Assembly (NCBI GenBank): GCA_963422465.1
Contig: OY730172.1
Coordinates: forward strand, 2,542,001-2,606,000
Direction: 5' to 3'
DNA length: 64,000 nt
Source: Lichina pygmaea
Taxonomy: Eukaryota > Ascomycota > Lichinomycetes > Lichinales > Lichinaceae
Part shown: positions 63,562-64,000 of the stretch, piece after piece
Layout of the letters: the number at the start of each line of letters is the position of its first letter
How positions within the stretch are numbered: the first letter of the stretch is position 1
Made by a program: the position numbers and the translations under genes
Notes under the pieces: model-generated
Databases searched by the model: none
What the model was told of the DNA's origin: nothing
Seen by the model: the letters and a program-made list of their open reading frames with translations, nothing else

Positions 63562-64000
63562 ACGACAAGCTGACTGCGGCTACGCTCAACTGTGACGGGG
63601 CTTACTACTGTACGAGGAGACATCGGACAACCGCCTAGTCCCTGGTTCAGTAAAGAATCCCACGATGTTTCTAGCTACAGTAGGAAGCGAAATCGCTTTT
63701 GTGCGTCTACGGAGCAATGTTTTTCCGCTCCGACGGCCGTCTAGTCTTCGACCCCCTAACAGAAGCCAAGACCTTCCGGAGAGAAAGTCCTACGTACGGA
63801 AGCTGGCGACAAAAGTACGGACAATTCCTCGGGTCTACCCCAGTTATGCAAATTCTTCCCCATGTAATCCCCCCTTACCTGGGATATACCCCATTGACCG
63901 GCACACCCCATGTGCCACCACAAGCTGTGTACCTACAACTTGCCTTGTCTTTGCACTGCACAGCAAGTACTCAACCTGCCAACTGCCTGCTAATGGCTAC
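63562..64000. other. Window end, no gene seen
   Basis: 439 bp without a convincing open frame or motif. Confidence 0.4.

Overview
The window is nuclear DNA of a filamentous ascomycete (Pezizomycotina, probably a Sordariomycete). The grounds are: genes carry short introns (about 47-290 nt) with CTGAC/CTAAC-type branch sites; the conventional kinesin, Ptc2-type phosphatase, KSH1, MIC12, TRAPPC2L and TAF13 proteins read like their filamentous-fungal relatives; there is a NACHT/NB-ARC-type NLR gene with TPRs; and LTR elements lie between and inside genes. Gene models were spliced by eye from the DNA; exon sums were checked to be multiples of three.

Left part (1-16.9 kb): a TFIIIC delta-type subunit that runs off the left edge, a conventional kinesin heavy chain, an intron-containing U6 snRNA gene with its own TATA box, T-run terminator and a downstream B-box candidate, a histidine-phosphatase (RHG) protein, a solo LTR, GPI8 (GPI transamidase), ALG1 (first mannose of N-glycan precursors) and a ZnT5/ZnT7/Msc2-type zinc transporter. 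Three of these (GPI8, ALG1, the zinc transporter) belong to the ER/Golgi secretory pathway.

Middle (18.5-38.2 kb): a PP2C phosphatase with a GC-AG intron, choline-phosphate cytidylyltransferase, a PPR protein divergent from MPP10 of the U3 snoRNP, then a repeat-rich zone. A fungal NLR (lipase-like N-domain, NB-ARC, TPRs) has been split by an LTR of one family, into which a complete-looking Copia element inserted later; exact 5-bp target duplications of both events are visible (ACATG and GCCCG).

Right part (38.4-64 kb): TAF13, KSH1, bL17m divergent from the MICOS subunit MIC12, an R3H-SUZ protein, a zinc-knuckle/Arg-Ser protein, cwf18 with a second, nearly identical Copia element 83 bp upstream of its start, a conserved-looking coiled-coil protein, ribosomal protein uS12 (RPS23), TRAPPC2L, an AFG1-like mitochondrial ATPase carrying a pure (GAC)95 tract that encodes 95 aspartates, and a candidate secreted cysteine-containing protein. 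Housekeeping genes are closely spaced, often in divergent pairs; nothing looks like a biosynthetic cluster or a CRISPR array. The most notable items are the U6 intron, the stratified NLR/LTR/Copia locus, the twin Copia elements with a half-tRNA primer site and no recognisable reverse transcriptase, and the giant poly-Asp tract.
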